64,000 bases of DNA from Temnothorax longispinosus (GCF_030848805.1 NC_092363.1:16896600-16960599), one strand, 5' to 3'; positions 11,082-24,593 are shown, counted from the stretch's first letter. Made by a program: numbers and translations. Notes: generated by a model from the letters alone, not told the origin.

Positions 11082-13806
11082 AATATCCTACTGTCGCAGA
11101 CCCTGAGCATACTGCGGGCGACCGACGGGGCGAGCACGCACGCCCTGCCGCTGTCACGCTTCCCCCCGTGTTCGCGGCGCGCGGACACCGCCTCGTCCGC
11201 CACCACGACGGCGACCTCCTCGTCGGGCACCCCGCCGGTGAAAGCTATCGCATCGTACCGCGGTGCGCTATCGCTGGCACGTCGCGTCGACTCTCTCATG
11301 GATCCTCTCGGCCGCGTCGATCGAGATCGCCTGCCTGTTCGTTCGCGTTCGCGGCCACCGTCTCTACGCGACCGGGACACGGACCCCGACACCGCGGACG
11401 CGTATCATAACAAAGGGAACGGTGTGTCGCGCGGCTCGTTCTCTCGTTTCTACCTCGACCTCGACGCGCTTTCCCCGCTGTTGTCGTCGCGCTAATCCTT
11501 CCCCGCACCGCGCCGGATAGAGACCCCCTCGCGTGACACCGCGCATCGAGACTGCGCGCTGTCGCGACGTCGCGAGTCGCGCGAGAGATCCGCGAAGGTC
11601 GGGTGCGTTCGTGATATCGGCGCCCCGCCGGCCGAGGGCCGAGCCTCGGGCGCGTTTCCATTCGTGTGATTACGCGGCGGAGGGCGCGAGGAGGCAGTCG
11701 GATTGGCTGAGAGCCTCGTAATCGAATGAAACAATTGGCAGTCGCGTTTCTGTTGTTTCTGTTGAAGTTGGATAACGCGCCGCAGCTTCGATCGAAGTGG
11801 ATCGAAGATTGAAGTTATCACTTGTACCTCCCTCTCCCCACCCCCCTCGGCGTGATCGACGATAACAGAACTGGGGAACGTTGATTTAAGGAAGTATAGC
11901 TTCTCCGAGGTAAATTTTTTTTCTGTTTCGAGAGAATGGGGAAGACAAGTAGTGGATACTGATAATGGGAGTGTTTCGGCAAAGTTGTATGGTTTGATAA
12001 TTTTGATATTTTTTTCAGGACTACGCTTTAGTTTTTACTGCGGGATCAACGACGAGGACGTGGTGAAACTTTTGATCCTCCTTTAACGTTTTGAAGGTTT
12101 TTTTTAACAGATCCTGCAAAATGGATTTTTTTTATTTGGAATCCCATACTAGGATCCGATTCAATTCTAGCAAACACCAACTAGCAGTGACGTTTACATC
12201 AATATTATAATTTCCTATTCAACAATATAAATGTCACGTAATATATATTGCACAAGTTTCATTGTTGTAAAAGTTTCATTCAGTAGGAAATTATAATATT
12301 GATACAACGTTGGTGTTTGCTGGGATTGAATCGGGTGCCCCACTGTCATTTTACGAATCGATCTCGTCATCTATATTTGATCATCGCGAATCGCGTTCGC
12401 GTTTCCGAGAATTCTCCCTCGAGAGGTTTCGAGAACGCGCTCGTCGAGGAGGAGGCTGAGAGGCAACCGCGACCAGTGACGTAGACCGCGGGGGTCCCTC
12501 CCTGTCCCTCCCCTCCGCGTTCCGGCGCGCTCGTGGCCGCGTTCGAACCGGGCGGCCGGCCGATTCGCGCGATTGCCGCGTCACGTGGTGGCACCGTCCA
12601 CGTTTCGGATTGTCGGTAAACAAGAGGAAGAGAAGAAAATATTAGCGCGCGCGTGTGTGCACAATCGTCATCGTGTGATCGTGTGATTGTGTCGCCGGGA
12701 GCGAGCGCGCGCGCAAGGGCCGCCTGTCATCGTCATCGTGTGCCAATTGCCAATCGCTGCCGGCGTCGTCCGCCGTCAGTTTTCGCAGTGCCGAGGCGGC
12801 ACAGGGAGGACAGGATCGCCGACACGAGGAGGCGAGGTGAGAGCGCGGTAACGAGGCGGCTCGGCGAGTCGCCCGTCGGCGACCACGACCGCGGAGACAG
12901 GAGCGAACTTAGAAGGCGTTTGACTACGCCGCTCGCGACGAATGCGCGAGCGCGCATGAGCGAAAGAAAAAGAAGGAGAAAGAGAGAGAGAACGCGGCAT
13001 CGTGCTCCGCACGCACGAATAACGAACGAACGAACGCACTCGGCGCGCGGAGAAAGGAGCGTTTCGAGACGGAGAGCCGAGCCGGCCATTATTTCGCGCG
13101 GGTACACGCGCGTTCGTATACGCATCGCGTCGGTGCAGTGCCGTGTCGTGTCGTGTCTCGTCATACGTGTCCCCCCGCGTTTCTCTCTCTCTTTTTCTCT
13201 CTCCCCCCTCCCCGCGTTCGTTACACGCGCGTGCCCGAGTTCCGACTTTCGTCTCGTCCGCCGAAGTCTCTCCCTCGTCTCCCGGGCGCTCCGATTTTCT
13301 TGCCCTCTCGTTTTTCTTCATCCCCCTCCTCCCGCGTGCCACCCTCTGCCGCCCCCCCCCCCTGACTCCCCTGCCCGCTCCCGGCCGTCACGGCGCGCAC
13401 GCACACCCGCCGCTCCGTCTCCGTCTCGCGTCTAATTTTCGTCATCTATACTCGTATCCCCGAGACGCCCGTGCTCCTCCACCTTCGCCGGTCTATCTCG
13501 CGTCCGTTCGCCGTCCGTCGTCGCGTTATCTATTTATCTAGCGTATCTGAATCGCGCGTACGTCCGTGAATTTATCTCCATCTCTGTCCGTCGATCCAGC
13601 GACCGTCTATATCTCCGTTTCGTTCCTTCTCTCTTTCTCTCGCGCGCGCGCCGTCTCCGTCCCCCTGGGTGCCCCCTCCGCACGCGCGTTTCTTCTCTCT
13701 CTCTTTCTCTCTCCGCCCGACTGTCTTCCTCTCCTCTCCTCACCTTTCCTTTCCTTTCCCGTGCCTGCTCTCTCGGCTACACGACGGCTCATTCGCTCTC
13801 GGTGCT
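11082..13806. promoter_or_regulatory. Divergent intergenic region between the Rab40-type gene and FoxK
   Basis: Its outer parts are very CpG-rich (11082-11720 and 12390-13806) and contain no recognisable protein domain; they probably hold the promoters and 5' leaders of both genes. The FoxK side (about 13140-13800) has long pyrimidine tracts of CTCT type, consistent with a long 5' UTR. The AT-rich middle (about 11880-12340) carries an inverted repeat that is listed separately. Confidence 0.5.
12154..12336. mobile_element. Imperfect inverted repeat, MITE-like
   Basis: The left arm begins CCGATTCAAT, then has AGCAAACACCAAC and later ATCAATATTATAATTTCCTA. The same three blocks occur in the same order in the reverse complement of the right arm, up to TTGAATCGGG at 12326-12334. 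The arms are roughly 60-70 bases with small gaps, around an AT-rich centre. This foldback structure fits a non-autonomous DNA transposon remnant. I could not define a clear target-site duplication, so the exact ends and family are open. Confidence 0.6.
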
Positions 13807-16298
13807 ATGTCTACGTACTCTCGTACCCAGGAGAGCGACGCGTGGGCCCTCCTGGCACTCAAGTCGGCGCCGGCGAGCCCGTCGAAGATGCAGTGGAACC
13901 CGGAGTCGAGCGGGGCGCCGATCGCGCGGCTCGAGGCCCGCGAGTTCGAGTACATGGTTAGGCAACGGCGCATCACGATCGGCCGCAACAGCAGCAAGGG
14001 TGAGGTCGACGTCAACATGGGCCACTCCAGCTTCATCTCGCGCCGGCACCTCGAGATCTTCTACGAGCACCCGTTCTTCTTCATGGTCTGCAACGGCAAG
14101 AACGGCGTGTTCGTCGACGGGGTGTTCCAGCGCAAGGGCGCCCCGGTCTTTCAACTGCCAAAGACGTGAGTCCCGCGAAGCGTTTATTTATTTATTATTG
14201 TTTTCGCCGGGTGGCCGGTATTTTGGCCTCGACGCGACGCGACGCGACGCGACTCGACGTCGCGTTGTTATGGCCTAGGATCGCTAGCTGTCTTTTGCTT
14301 TGGAATTTTCCTTGCTCGTCAGTGGAGTGAGAAAGGGACAGACCCTAGTAACTGCACAGGTAGCCATGACCCTGATGATTATGTAAAAATGGACGGGCGA
14401 CGAGCGTGACGATTGTTTCTGTAACGCAAATAATTAGTCTTTACAAAAGCATGAATAGAGATTCTGGATTTCGATACTAATGAGCATGCCATAAACATAA
14501 ATAATAATTTGCAGCGCTACAGTAAGATACAAATTATGCGTGCTTTTTCAAGCAGGAAAACTTGTTTCACAATTTCGTATTAATGTAGTTACAATTGAGT
14601 TGATATATAAATTAATGACAATACTTATTCGAGATATTTTTTTGTGACGGCGATTGGCTTTTTGATGGTGTTGCAGATGTACATTCAGATTTCCAAGTAC
14701 AACGATAAAGCTGATGTTCCAGTCGCTTGTCGACGAGCAGGAACAAAGTAACATTCGCGTGCCGTCGCCGCCGAAGCAGCGGGCACCGTTGCCTCCCCTG
14801 CGAATAAACATCCCGGACGCCGGATATAGCAGCCCGTTCCCGTCGCCCACGGGCACGATAAGCGCCGCTAATTCGTGTCCAGCGAGTCCGCGTGCCGGCC
14901 AGGGCAGGAGAAACATCTCGGCGGACTTACAGATGGCCGCGGTGTACGCCGCCGCTGCCGTGGCGAACGATTCGCAGAGCTCCGCCTTGGATAGGCACAA
15001 CTTGGAGAGGCACGACGGCGGGCAGAGCTCTAGCAGGCAGATAAGCCCGGAGCCCGGTGCCGATGCGCGTTATCGAGGTGGTAACAGTTCAGGACCGAAC
15101 GGCACAGCGCCGCGATACAGTCCACCGAAGGATGACTCGAAACCGCCGTATTCCTACGCGCAATTGATCGTCCAGGCGATCGCCTCGGCGCCCGATAAAC
15201 AGCTCACCTTGTCAGGGATCTATTCGTACATCACCAAGCATTATCCCTACTACAGAACCGCGGATAAGGGCTGGCAAAATTCTATACGGCACAATTTGTC
15301 GTTGAATCGATATTTCATCAAAGTACCCAGAAGTCAGGAAGAACCGGGGAAAGGGTCGTTCTGGAAGATAGATCCCCAATCGGAAACCAAACTCATCGAG
15401 CAGGCATTCAGACGAAGACGGCAACGTGGTGTACCTTGTTTCCGCGCGCCCTTCGGGACGTTATCATCAAGGTAATGTTGAAAAAAAAGTCCCGTATTGT
15501 GAATTGTCTGTATGGATTGATAAATCGTTTAATATATTATCACCTGTTTTCAGCAGAAGTGCCCCGGCTTCGCCGTCCCACGTAGGAATTAGTGGATTAA
15601 TCACGCCCGAGTGTCTAAGCAGAGAGGCTTCCCCAGGACCCGAATCTTATCCGGACAGCTCGGTATCTTCTCCGGCTGGGCAACTCGCGACGAGTCAATC
15701 GGCGCCTGGCTCTCCTGGACATCCGTATACATCGTCTCAGACAACTCACAAGGGACGCCTGGTGCAAACAGTGGTAACAAATGGTGTCAGTGGCGATGCC
15801 ACAGGAAGAGAAGGTGAATTTCTTTCCGTCGTTTAAAATCTAAAAGATTTCTTTTTTTTTTTCTATCGCTAAGATACCTTACGGTTCGTTTCTTGGAACA
15901 GAAAAATATTTGGTGCCTGGGAACGCTGTAGAGGACCATTCTTTATCTCCAGCTGGCCAATACAGTCCAGCTCCTGTTATTGTACAAACAACATATAATT
16001 ACAGGTACGATTTGCGCTAGAAAGGCGTTACGTTACGAATTATTCAATTTGCACCGATACCCGCGGCTTTATCGACGTACGTCATTTATAATTTCGTGTG
16101 TATTTTTTGTTTCGCAACAGTGCAAATTTTATCAGCCCCGATGCTGGCATTGGGGGGATTAGCAAACGCACTCATGAAGAATCGGACAGCTCGCCAGGTT
16201 CACCGGCCCCGCTCGCGATCGTCGAGAGCCCCGAGCCTCCTGAACACCAGCCATCGCAATCGAAACGTCAACGTATCCACGAAATGGATGATCATTGA
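13807..16298 (+). CDS. FoxK: Forkhead box K transcription factor (FHA + forkhead)
   Basis: Five exons: 13807-14165, 14677-15471, 15557-15813 (alternative start 15554), 15902-16004 and 16121-16298, giving about 563 residues. The FHA domain is in exon 1: ITIGRNSSKGEVDVNMGHSS, then FISRRHLEIFYEH and NGKNGVFVDG; it finishes in exon 2 with CTFRFPSTTIK. The forkhead DNA-binding domain is in exon 2 after PPKDDSKPPYSYAQLIVQAI, with GWQNSIRHNLSLNRYFIKVP and GSFWKIDPQSE. After it comes a FOXK-type tail, AFRRRRQRGVPCFRAPFG followed by SAPASPSHVG and TPECLSREASPGPES. Only FOXK combines FHA and forkhead. FOXK proteins bind chromatin and regulate metabolism, autophagy and Hippo/Wnt-linked programmes (family knowledge). 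The protein ends in an acidic/basic stretch, SKRQRIHEMDDH. A longer in-frame reading upstream of 13807 is low-complexity CT-rich leader. Confidence 0.95.
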
Positions 16299-18791
16299 AC
16301 TGATATATCTAGCATCCTGTTACGTAGAACATTACATTTACATTATTTGCCTGTCGTCGAACACACACACTGCAAACTTCATTTTATTTTAACCGCATAA
16401 CCCGCTTTAGACTGCACATAATCGAGATCGAGCGTCAGTTCTATGTTCTCGCGAGAATTACGAGAAAACTGTTGTGTGTACGAGTCCGTAAAAGAAAATC
16501 AACCACTGAGAGAAAGAACGACGAGCGCAGAAGACACTTTTCCTGTCCTAGGCTTCATGTTCTCGACATGATTTCTTCAACAACAGTCAATGTACATAAG
16601 ATATATATACTTTATTAAATGCTTTCTCTTTATGACTTGTTAACTTCGGCAGAAGATATAGTATATATGTATATGGAGCTTATTTGATCGAAGGTCATCC
16701 AAAATAGTAACATCAGCTGTTGCGCTGACACATCAAATTGCAATAATGTGATGCGGTAACGTGTGCCATTCAGCGTTTAGCCGATATATAAAATAGACAA
16801 GAGAGGAGAGGAAGAAACGAGAGTGTTATTCAGTGTAATCCAACCGAATGGAGCGAGAAAAAAAGTGTTTTATCCATAGCGATTTATCCATATAGCTGAA
16901 TCCGCTGACCGACATCCATTTCATTCGCGCGATTTCTGTTTTTCGTATTATTGCTTGCACCGGCTTGGCGTCGTCATCGCGACTAGACTGCAGATTAACG
17001 ATAGGCAAAGTGATAAGAAGAGCGAGAAAAAAAAATAATAGATTATTATTATTATTACAATTAGCGCTCTTTAAGACGCTCAATCGTTTTATCTGAGGGC
17101 AAGATAAGACACGAAATACTATCAGTGCGACAACGAGAAGACCGATAAAGAAACGGGCGGACGAATCATGACGAGCTTCTGTAGCGTTGACGCGATGGTC
17201 TCTGTTAGAGATTGTTACCAGAGCCAGAGAAAACAAAAATAGAGCCTTATAATATTTTACATTGTGTAATTAAGTAGGGACGCGATTTTATGATGTAGTG
17301 GAACCTAATTCTAGCTGATCGCGCGGCTGAACACAGGAACACTTATTTTATAAACGCTACCTCCCTCACGTGCGCGTTCACAAGTCGGGCGAATGAGGGA
17401 GAGAGATATCTTCCGTCGAGGATTTTTTCAATTTTGCAAAGTTCTCGCGGCCCTTCGAATGGGCGATTGTCGCAACAGGACGGTTCACCTAAATCGATCA
17501 TCTATAATAGTCTTTTCGTTTTTAATATTGGAAGAAATTGTTTCTGAAGAAATTAAAAGAAAAAGACAAGATATATATGTATATAATATATATATTATAT
17601 ATAAATAATATTTATATATATACATATATAAAATGGAGAAGGAATATTGGATTGAAAATTTAAGTGAGATAGTCGCGGAGCGATGTCGGAGGGGATGTAG
17701 CTGCGGTCGACGATAATGATGCCAAACTCGATTACTGATTTCTCCAGCGATCGGTTTACTTTTTCTCGTGCAATCGTAGTTAATCGTAAACTCGTCGATC
17801 CCCTTAGAACATCGGCGTTAGACAAGATAAAAATAAACAAAAAAAAAACAGGAAAAACGACATAAGTAGCGTTAGACTTAACGGCGGGGCGGCAAGGAGG
17901 AGCGAGCAGGATTGAGCGTAGTTGTTATATAACGGAGATCGGAAAGAGAGGAGCATGGTGCAATAAAGAGGCAAGGAAAAAAAAAGAAAGGGAAGGAGAA
18001 ACGAAATTTATTTTTCGCACCTTTCGCGAGAGCGAGGCGTACGAAGGCGGTTCTTATCTGAAGCGTTTATTTTTCTATTAGTCGGACGTGTACACGAGGC
18101 ACAACAAAAGGGGGTGGCTTTCGGACGATTACCGGTAGACGGATTTACACGCTGTACAGTGTTGATACATACGTATCGCGAGCGACGTATGTCAACTATT
18201 ATTATACATATACGTGCATACGTGTGCGAGATACGTGTACACGCGGCATGGTGCGCGCGCGCACGTGTACACGTGTGTCGCGAATAATCGATATATGCGT
18301 AACAAGCACACGTGCGCGACATACACATATATACACACACCTCTCGATGTCACGATGTGCATGTATGTGTGCATATGTATAATAACGCAATAAAATTAAT
18401 ACTAATTACAAGTCGTCATTCCGTCGTGTTTGTTTATTTATTGTTTTTTTTTTTTGTATCTCCACGTGCTTCGTCTTTTCCTAAATCAGTTTTTGAATTT
18501 GATTGCCCCGAGGGATTGGAGTGTCTCGCTCGATCGAGATTTCGGTTCTCAACTTTTTTTGTTCGACCCGTATATCTCGCCAGTGATTAACTGATTACTG
18601 ATTACATCTTTACCCTCTCCCTTCCTCTCCCTTTTTTTTTTACGAGCCGTTTCACGCTCGCCGCCAGATGTCTTCTCTACTCCGCGCGAGTCGCGTTGTT
18701 ATGGCTGACTATGGCACTATGAAAATAATCGCCGTCTCCCGCGACTCGTCGCAACGGTTAATCAACAATCGCCTGACGGAGTACTTCGATC
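16299..18791. other. FoxK 3' flank and GCP6 upstream region
   Basis: No coding exon was recognised. It probably holds the FoxK 3' UTR. Plus-strand AATAAA hexamers are at 17962-17967 and 18389-18394. A TA-rich microsatellite spans about 17570-17632, and CA/TG and CpG-alternating runs lie at about 18190-18375. The last 200 bases lead into the GCP6 gene. Confidence 0.45.
17568..17632. repeat. TA-rich microsatellite
   Basis: Interrupted TA dinucleotide run, with small interruptions that make it partly self-complementary. No function is inferred. Confidence 0.7.
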
Positions 18792-21700
18792 ATGGATCCA
18801 GAACGGGGCAACGCCAGTATCTACGAGCTCGTGACGGAGTTGGTCAGGCACACGTTGCGGAGGAATCGCCCCGAGAATGAGAGCGCCTACGTGCCACCCA
18901 CGAGCGACGTCAAAATAGTGAGGAGCTTTCGCTCGAAGGCTTACGAGATATTGTTAAACAAGAGTAGCAAGACGTATGATCAAGGTACACTCATGTGCCT
19001 CAGGTCGATGGCACAAGTTTAAATGAAAAGACAAAACAATGTAGGTATTTAAATCATAGCGCTTTGTCGAACACAATTGCAGAGAACGCAGCAGATTCTG
19101 AGATTGATCCCCTGGTGGAGATACTGAAGCATGCCTTCGTGCTCAGGCTGTCCCTGAGACGTGCGTCAGAGGCGAAAGAGTTAGAAGGTTTGATAAGCAA
19201 GTTGTATACTCAGGAGGGTAACACCGACGCTGTAATTTCCACCTTACGGCTGCTGATCGAGCTTAAGAACTTTCAGACCGACACGGGGGCTGCATTGGTA
19301 TTTATTTTGCTCTAATTTCGTCAGGTAATCGGTTTTCAGGATTTATACCAAAGCTAACTTGAATCGAATTTCGCTTAGGACGTATTTCACTATGGAAAAA
19401 CCAATCCCTTCTTACCCGAGGATGTTATATCTACAAATGGCGTACCAATGTTTCAAACATATCCTATGGAATCCTTTATCCTGCCAGAGAAGTTTGAGGC
19501 GATGCTGGGCATACGCAGAACCTGTACCAGGCAGGATACGGCAACCAATTTTGTTAGCAGAGTATCTTTCGAAGATCAGTGTGTATCAAAATCCATCCTA
19601 GGGATCCAAACAATTAGGTACGATCACACAGTCTTAGGGTTTCTTATTTTCTATATACATATATCTTTCAAGGATTTTTCGATATATTATTTTAGGTATA
19701 ATAATGCTATACAAATGACTCCCTGCATATCGAGCTGTACTGAGAATTCTACAAAACATGGTAGCATGGTTACTCCCTTCTTAGCACATATTACGGTAAG
19801 ATATATCTTGCATTTTTCTATACATGTGTTTTTTTTTACGATTATATGTGAATTGTATCTTTTTCACCAGGTTGAACAAACAAATAAGATATATTTGTCT
19901 ACACAAAGATTTATGTCAAACATGACTTTACCTTGCGAATGGATAAAGCCTGTAGATAATCAAAATCGTTTCTGTGCTGTGCCGTCGGACAATTCCGATC
20001 GTAGTTTTACGAACGAATCAAAAAGCATCGGAAGTATTCCCGATTTAATATGGAAAGAGGTATTATTTTCCGACGATTGTATTTCCAAGTTACGAACGTG
20101 GGAATCCCTCGGAGCGCCGGAGCTTTCCAAGCAGTCGCTATTTGTCACAGATCTGCCGGAAACTGCGCTGCACCTGGCGAGGATAAGACAAACAAGTATT
20201 TTATCACTGCTGCCAAAGAAGGTAAAGACGACGATGCTTGTGCAAATATATCATGCAAAAATTGTTCCCTTTGTGTTATAGGCAATGCGTTCCGTATCCC
20301 TGATGCGGGAGGTTTCGTTCGAGAAATTTTTGTCGGACGTCAAATTGTTGTTATTCGGTATAGATTCGGATACCTTTAGATACGATACCGTGGTACGTGG
20401 AATTTGATGAATCACGCTAGCGCAACCACGCGCTTTATATGCCTGTAAGTCATGATGAGTCCTGTTTCAGACGGGATTTAAATTGGAGGAGAACATCACT
20501 GTCCACGGAATAAGCTCGGAGGCGCTGGGGATTACTTGCCAAGAGGCGGTTTGTTGGGGCAACAGTTTCAGGTCCTTGTCACGCCTTGTCGTGCCCGATC
20601 CGCAAACGGGTAAATTGCAGCAAGATGGTCTCATATTCAAGGTGTGTAATACAATTTTTTCGCGCTACGACGTGTGTCTGTTCATCTTTTTAAATTACAT
20701 ATGATACAATTGCAGGCAATGTGCGCCAGCGTTAAAGAGCTACTCCTTTACTATCGCTCGGCGTTGCAGAGGATTCTCAACCGATGCGAATTTCATGGAT
20801 TGTTGAGCCTGTTTAAACAGATTCGTCCGTTGGCGCATTTAATTGTGGAAGTCGCAAAGCTATGCGGTTGTAACGCGAATACGCAGTGCACCTTGGGCGG
20901 CGGTAGTGGGATTTTGACGCACATTTACAAAGAAGTGGCCAAAGTCACCAATCCTAAGGTCGCGTTGGTGCTTTACTCCATATTAAAGTCGTGCTGCGAA
21001 GTCTACTTTCGGTGAGAAAACGTCACATCTTTTTTTTTATTCTTCACAAAAAGAATATTAAATCGGACGAATATTTACCAATTATTCTTATAGGTTGTTG
21101 CAAAATTGGTTGTTCGAGGGAACGTGCGATGACGTTTACGGAGAATTTATGATTCAAGCACGGTCTCATTATCTGCGAAAGAGAGGACGTAAATTTTGGA
21201 CGGAGAGTTTCGCGATCGATACCGAATCGGTACCCGGCTTCTTATCCGAATTGTCGGAGTCGATACTGCAATGCGGGAAAACGTTGCGACTCTTAAAAAT
21301 TTGCAGTCCAAAGGTAATTTTTTATGACCCCGAGGCTTGTTAATTTTAATTGATTTCAATCAATAATTGATCTCTCGATATTTGCATTTTAGAATTCCGT
21401 GTGCAACGCGTCTCTCAATGCTCAACCGGAAGTGAGGGTCTGCTTGAGTGTATCCATGCTGCGAGAGCAGTTGTTGAGGTGTCAGGAATACGAGCGTAAA
21501 GGCGAGGCGGCATTGGGACCAATCGTATCACTTTTGTCCGCGATTCAGGACGAGAAGAAAGCCGAGAGGGAAACGGCTGAGCTCGTCATACGTGCGCAAC
21601 AGGAAACGTTGTCAAGGCTGGACAGTAATATTCTTACATCTTCAGTTTTTATCGCGTTCTAAATTAAAGGATGTACGTATTTAACTACCGTGATAATTGT

Positions 21701-24593
21701 TTCCTTTAGAGCAACGCAAGGAACTTTCAATGAAGGCCGCGCAAAGTAAACGAGAGTTGCTGCAAGAATTGAAGCAACAGGCGGAAGCGAGCGCCTTGAG
21801 TAAAGAAAGGGAAAAGGTGAACGAAATGCTAGCTGATAAATTGTTGCTCGAACAGATTAATCGAGAGCAGGAAGAAATACGGGAGCAACAACGGGCCGAG
21901 CGGTGAGATTTAATATCTTAAATAAAAGTCACTGGAAAATGATCGCTGGTTTTAGTTTTAAATATTTATGGCATTATAATTGTTGCTTGTTTCAGGGAAA
22001 ATCTTATAAATTACTATGACAAGTTAACTGCCGATATAGAGAGCAAGCGTGCACGATCCATCTGGCGAAAGGCGAGAATGAGTCATTTCGAAAGACGAGT
22101 GGAATATTTGAAATCTGTAAAGAGACTCGATAGAGAAATATCGGAAAATCCCGCCACACTAAGTTCCAATGAAAATACGGTCGTCGACGAACAAAATGAA
22201 AATACCACGTCCGAGGTGTCCAGCCAAGATGAAAATAGCAACTTTGCGGAAAACGGACCGTTGGATGTAGCTGCGACAGACGTTTCCGATCAGAGCAATT
22301 CTAAAGAAAATCTATCGGCCGCCAAATGCGTCGACACGGATGTCCCGCCTGTCTCGCCCATCGAAGATCGTGAGCTCGATAAAGATGTCGTATCGGACAA
22401 GGAAATTACAAGTGAAGAAATTGCAAATAACGATTCCCTCGTGACAGCGGATACGCAGAACGCAGAACATCTACCGCAAGAATCTCTACCATTAAAATAC
22501 AAGATCTACAAGAAGAATAACGAGAGGAGTAACTTACAGGATTTTCTGCGTGACGAAGCAATGAAAAGTATCCATACTATAATGAACGGCGATGATAAAA
22601 AAACGAGTGCGCTCAATACTCGTTTAAACGATATCTTAGAAACCGACGAGATGACGGAGAGAATTATTGGTGCTATTAAGAGGCCTAAGTCTTTAGCTAT
22701 CGGGAGGATAGATAATATGACGACTGCACAAACCAACAAACTTAAAGTCTTGATGCAAGAGTACGGTATGACTACTCCGAATAACAATGAGCTCAGTACG
22801 ATACTCACGGACAATCAAGGAATTATTGATCGCGCAAATACAAACGGCAATAATCAGGTATCAATTGATATCAGTAGCGAATCAAGTTCGGATAATACGA
22901 AGGAAAACGCGAACAATAATGTTCTTTCGACAACCAATATCGAATTGCCGAAAGAAACGGCGAACGTGCCTACGAATGACGAAGAGTGTTCAAGTAAGAC
23001 TAACGCAAATAATGAAGCCCACGAGCCGATATTGAATAATACGCAGCAGCAGAATAATATAGACACACCGATGTCGTGTACGACCGACAATTTCACCACG
23101 GCATCGATGCATACTCCTTTGTCGCAGATACCGAATAGCGACGATATATTCGCTTTAAACGCCGGCCAGGAAGTCTCGTCTTTATCCGACGACATGACAA
23201 AGTCGATCACGGAAGAAACGTGCTTCGAATCTCCGATGAGCACTAATTTCAAGCTGCCGAATCTATTCGGCGATGGTTTCGACGCGAAATCGTCGGTCGC
23301 ACCCTCGTCTCTGACCATAGCGGATGTCGAGATGATCGATCATACATCTCTCAAAGTGTATTTGGAAAAATCCATCATCATTCCCCTGCAGATACAAAGC
23401 CGGCTGGTTAACAACGCGATTATTAAATACCTGGTGAACGAACACAACATGCTATCGCACTTGCACAGTCTACGCAGTTATTTCTTTCTGTTGAACGGCG
23501 AATTCGCGAAGAGTCTGACGGACTCGCTTTATTCGCGGCTTTATGCGATATCCGCGCCGATTGAGCTCTTCAATTCCGCCACCCTCACGAATCTCTTAGA
23601 AAAAGCGCTGATGAATTCGCTCAGCAATAATTACGCCAATTCGGAACTTTTGAGCCTTTCCGCCGTCGACAAACCGTGTCAGTTATACGTAAGCGCAATC
23701 ATTTGTTTAAAACTGTTATGATGATACTTGCTCCGATATTAATAATAGTGTTTCTCGCAGATTTCAGATCCGAATGTCTTGGAATGCCTTTGCCTCAACT
23801 ACAAAATATCATGGCCGTTGAATATTATCTTGGATGACACTATGATGCTGCAATACAGTAAGGTGTTCAAGTTTTTAATCATGATTGGCAGAATGTCGTG
23901 GGTACTACAGGAAGACTTTAATATAATGAAGGTGCAGCGTAACGCAGTTAATTCAGAGCAGTATCACAAGGTAGACCGTTTATCGTGGATATTGTGGAGA
24001 TAACGTTAAGAAATTGTTCTTACTAAGTTTGTTCGTTTTTGGATGCAGTTACAGTTATACAGGCACTCGATGACACAATTCACGAATGCTCTTCACAATT
24101 ATTTGACGTGTAGCGTCCTGAACTCGAGTTGGAATGAGTTCGAGAAAGATCTGCAGAATTCCCGGACAATAGATCAGATCTATCTTTCGCACATGAGCTA
24201 CATTAAAAGAATACTTTCAAGGTAGTCTCTGTCATTCGATCGATTTTCCTCGAGACCGAATACACATATAACTTACAGCGTTCCGATTTCAGGTGCATGC
24301 TCAATACGCGCGGAGAAAAGATGCGCGTCTGCTTGATTAACATCTTTAAAATCATACTGAAGTTTCACAATCGCTTGAGATCGCAAGCTTGGACCGTCGG
24401 CAGCGCGGGTCGGTACAGTCATCCGAATTACAAGAACTTGGAGCAAATGTACCAGTCGTTCTGCGAGTGGCGGACATATATGGCACACGTCGCGCACAAG
24501 TTGGCCACCAGCGGGTACCAGCCGCATCTAACGCATTTTCTCAATGCTTTGAATATAAATCACATGTACGATTTAACGACAAAGCAACAATAG
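18792..24593 (+). CDS. GCP6: Gamma-tubulin complex component 6 (GCP6/Grip163 type)
   Basis: Fifteen exons: 18792-18984, 19083-19297, 19379-19617, 19696-19795, 19871-20221, 20282-20392, 20471-20641, 20716-21011, 21094-21313, 21393-21624, 21710-21902, about 21997-23688, 23761-23970, 24049-24221 and 24293-24593, giving about 1565 residues. The N-terminal GCP (GRIP1) part includes RREFxxLF-like pieces such as FEAMLGIRRTCTR, WGNSFRSLSRLVVPD and TNPKVALVLYSILKSCCEVY. A charged coiled coil follows (about residues 640-800, rich in E, K, Q and R). Then comes a roughly 400-residue N/S/D/E-rich insert inside one 1.7-kb exon. The C-terminal GRIP2 part includes IIPLQIQSRLVNNAIIKYL, LRSYFFLLNGEFAKSL and WTVGSAGRYSHP. 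A split GCP core with a long insert is the GCP6 hallmark; GCP4 and GCP5 lack it. GCP6 is a structural part of the gamma-tubulin ring complex that nucleates microtubules. The frame at the start of exon 12 is uncertain by one base in my reading. Confidence 0.88.

Noticed and set aside
12653..13435. 260-codon plus-strand frame upstream of FoxK
   Set aside because: Arg/Ser/Pro-rich, overlaps similar frames on the other strand, and fits a CpG- and CT-rich 5' leader.
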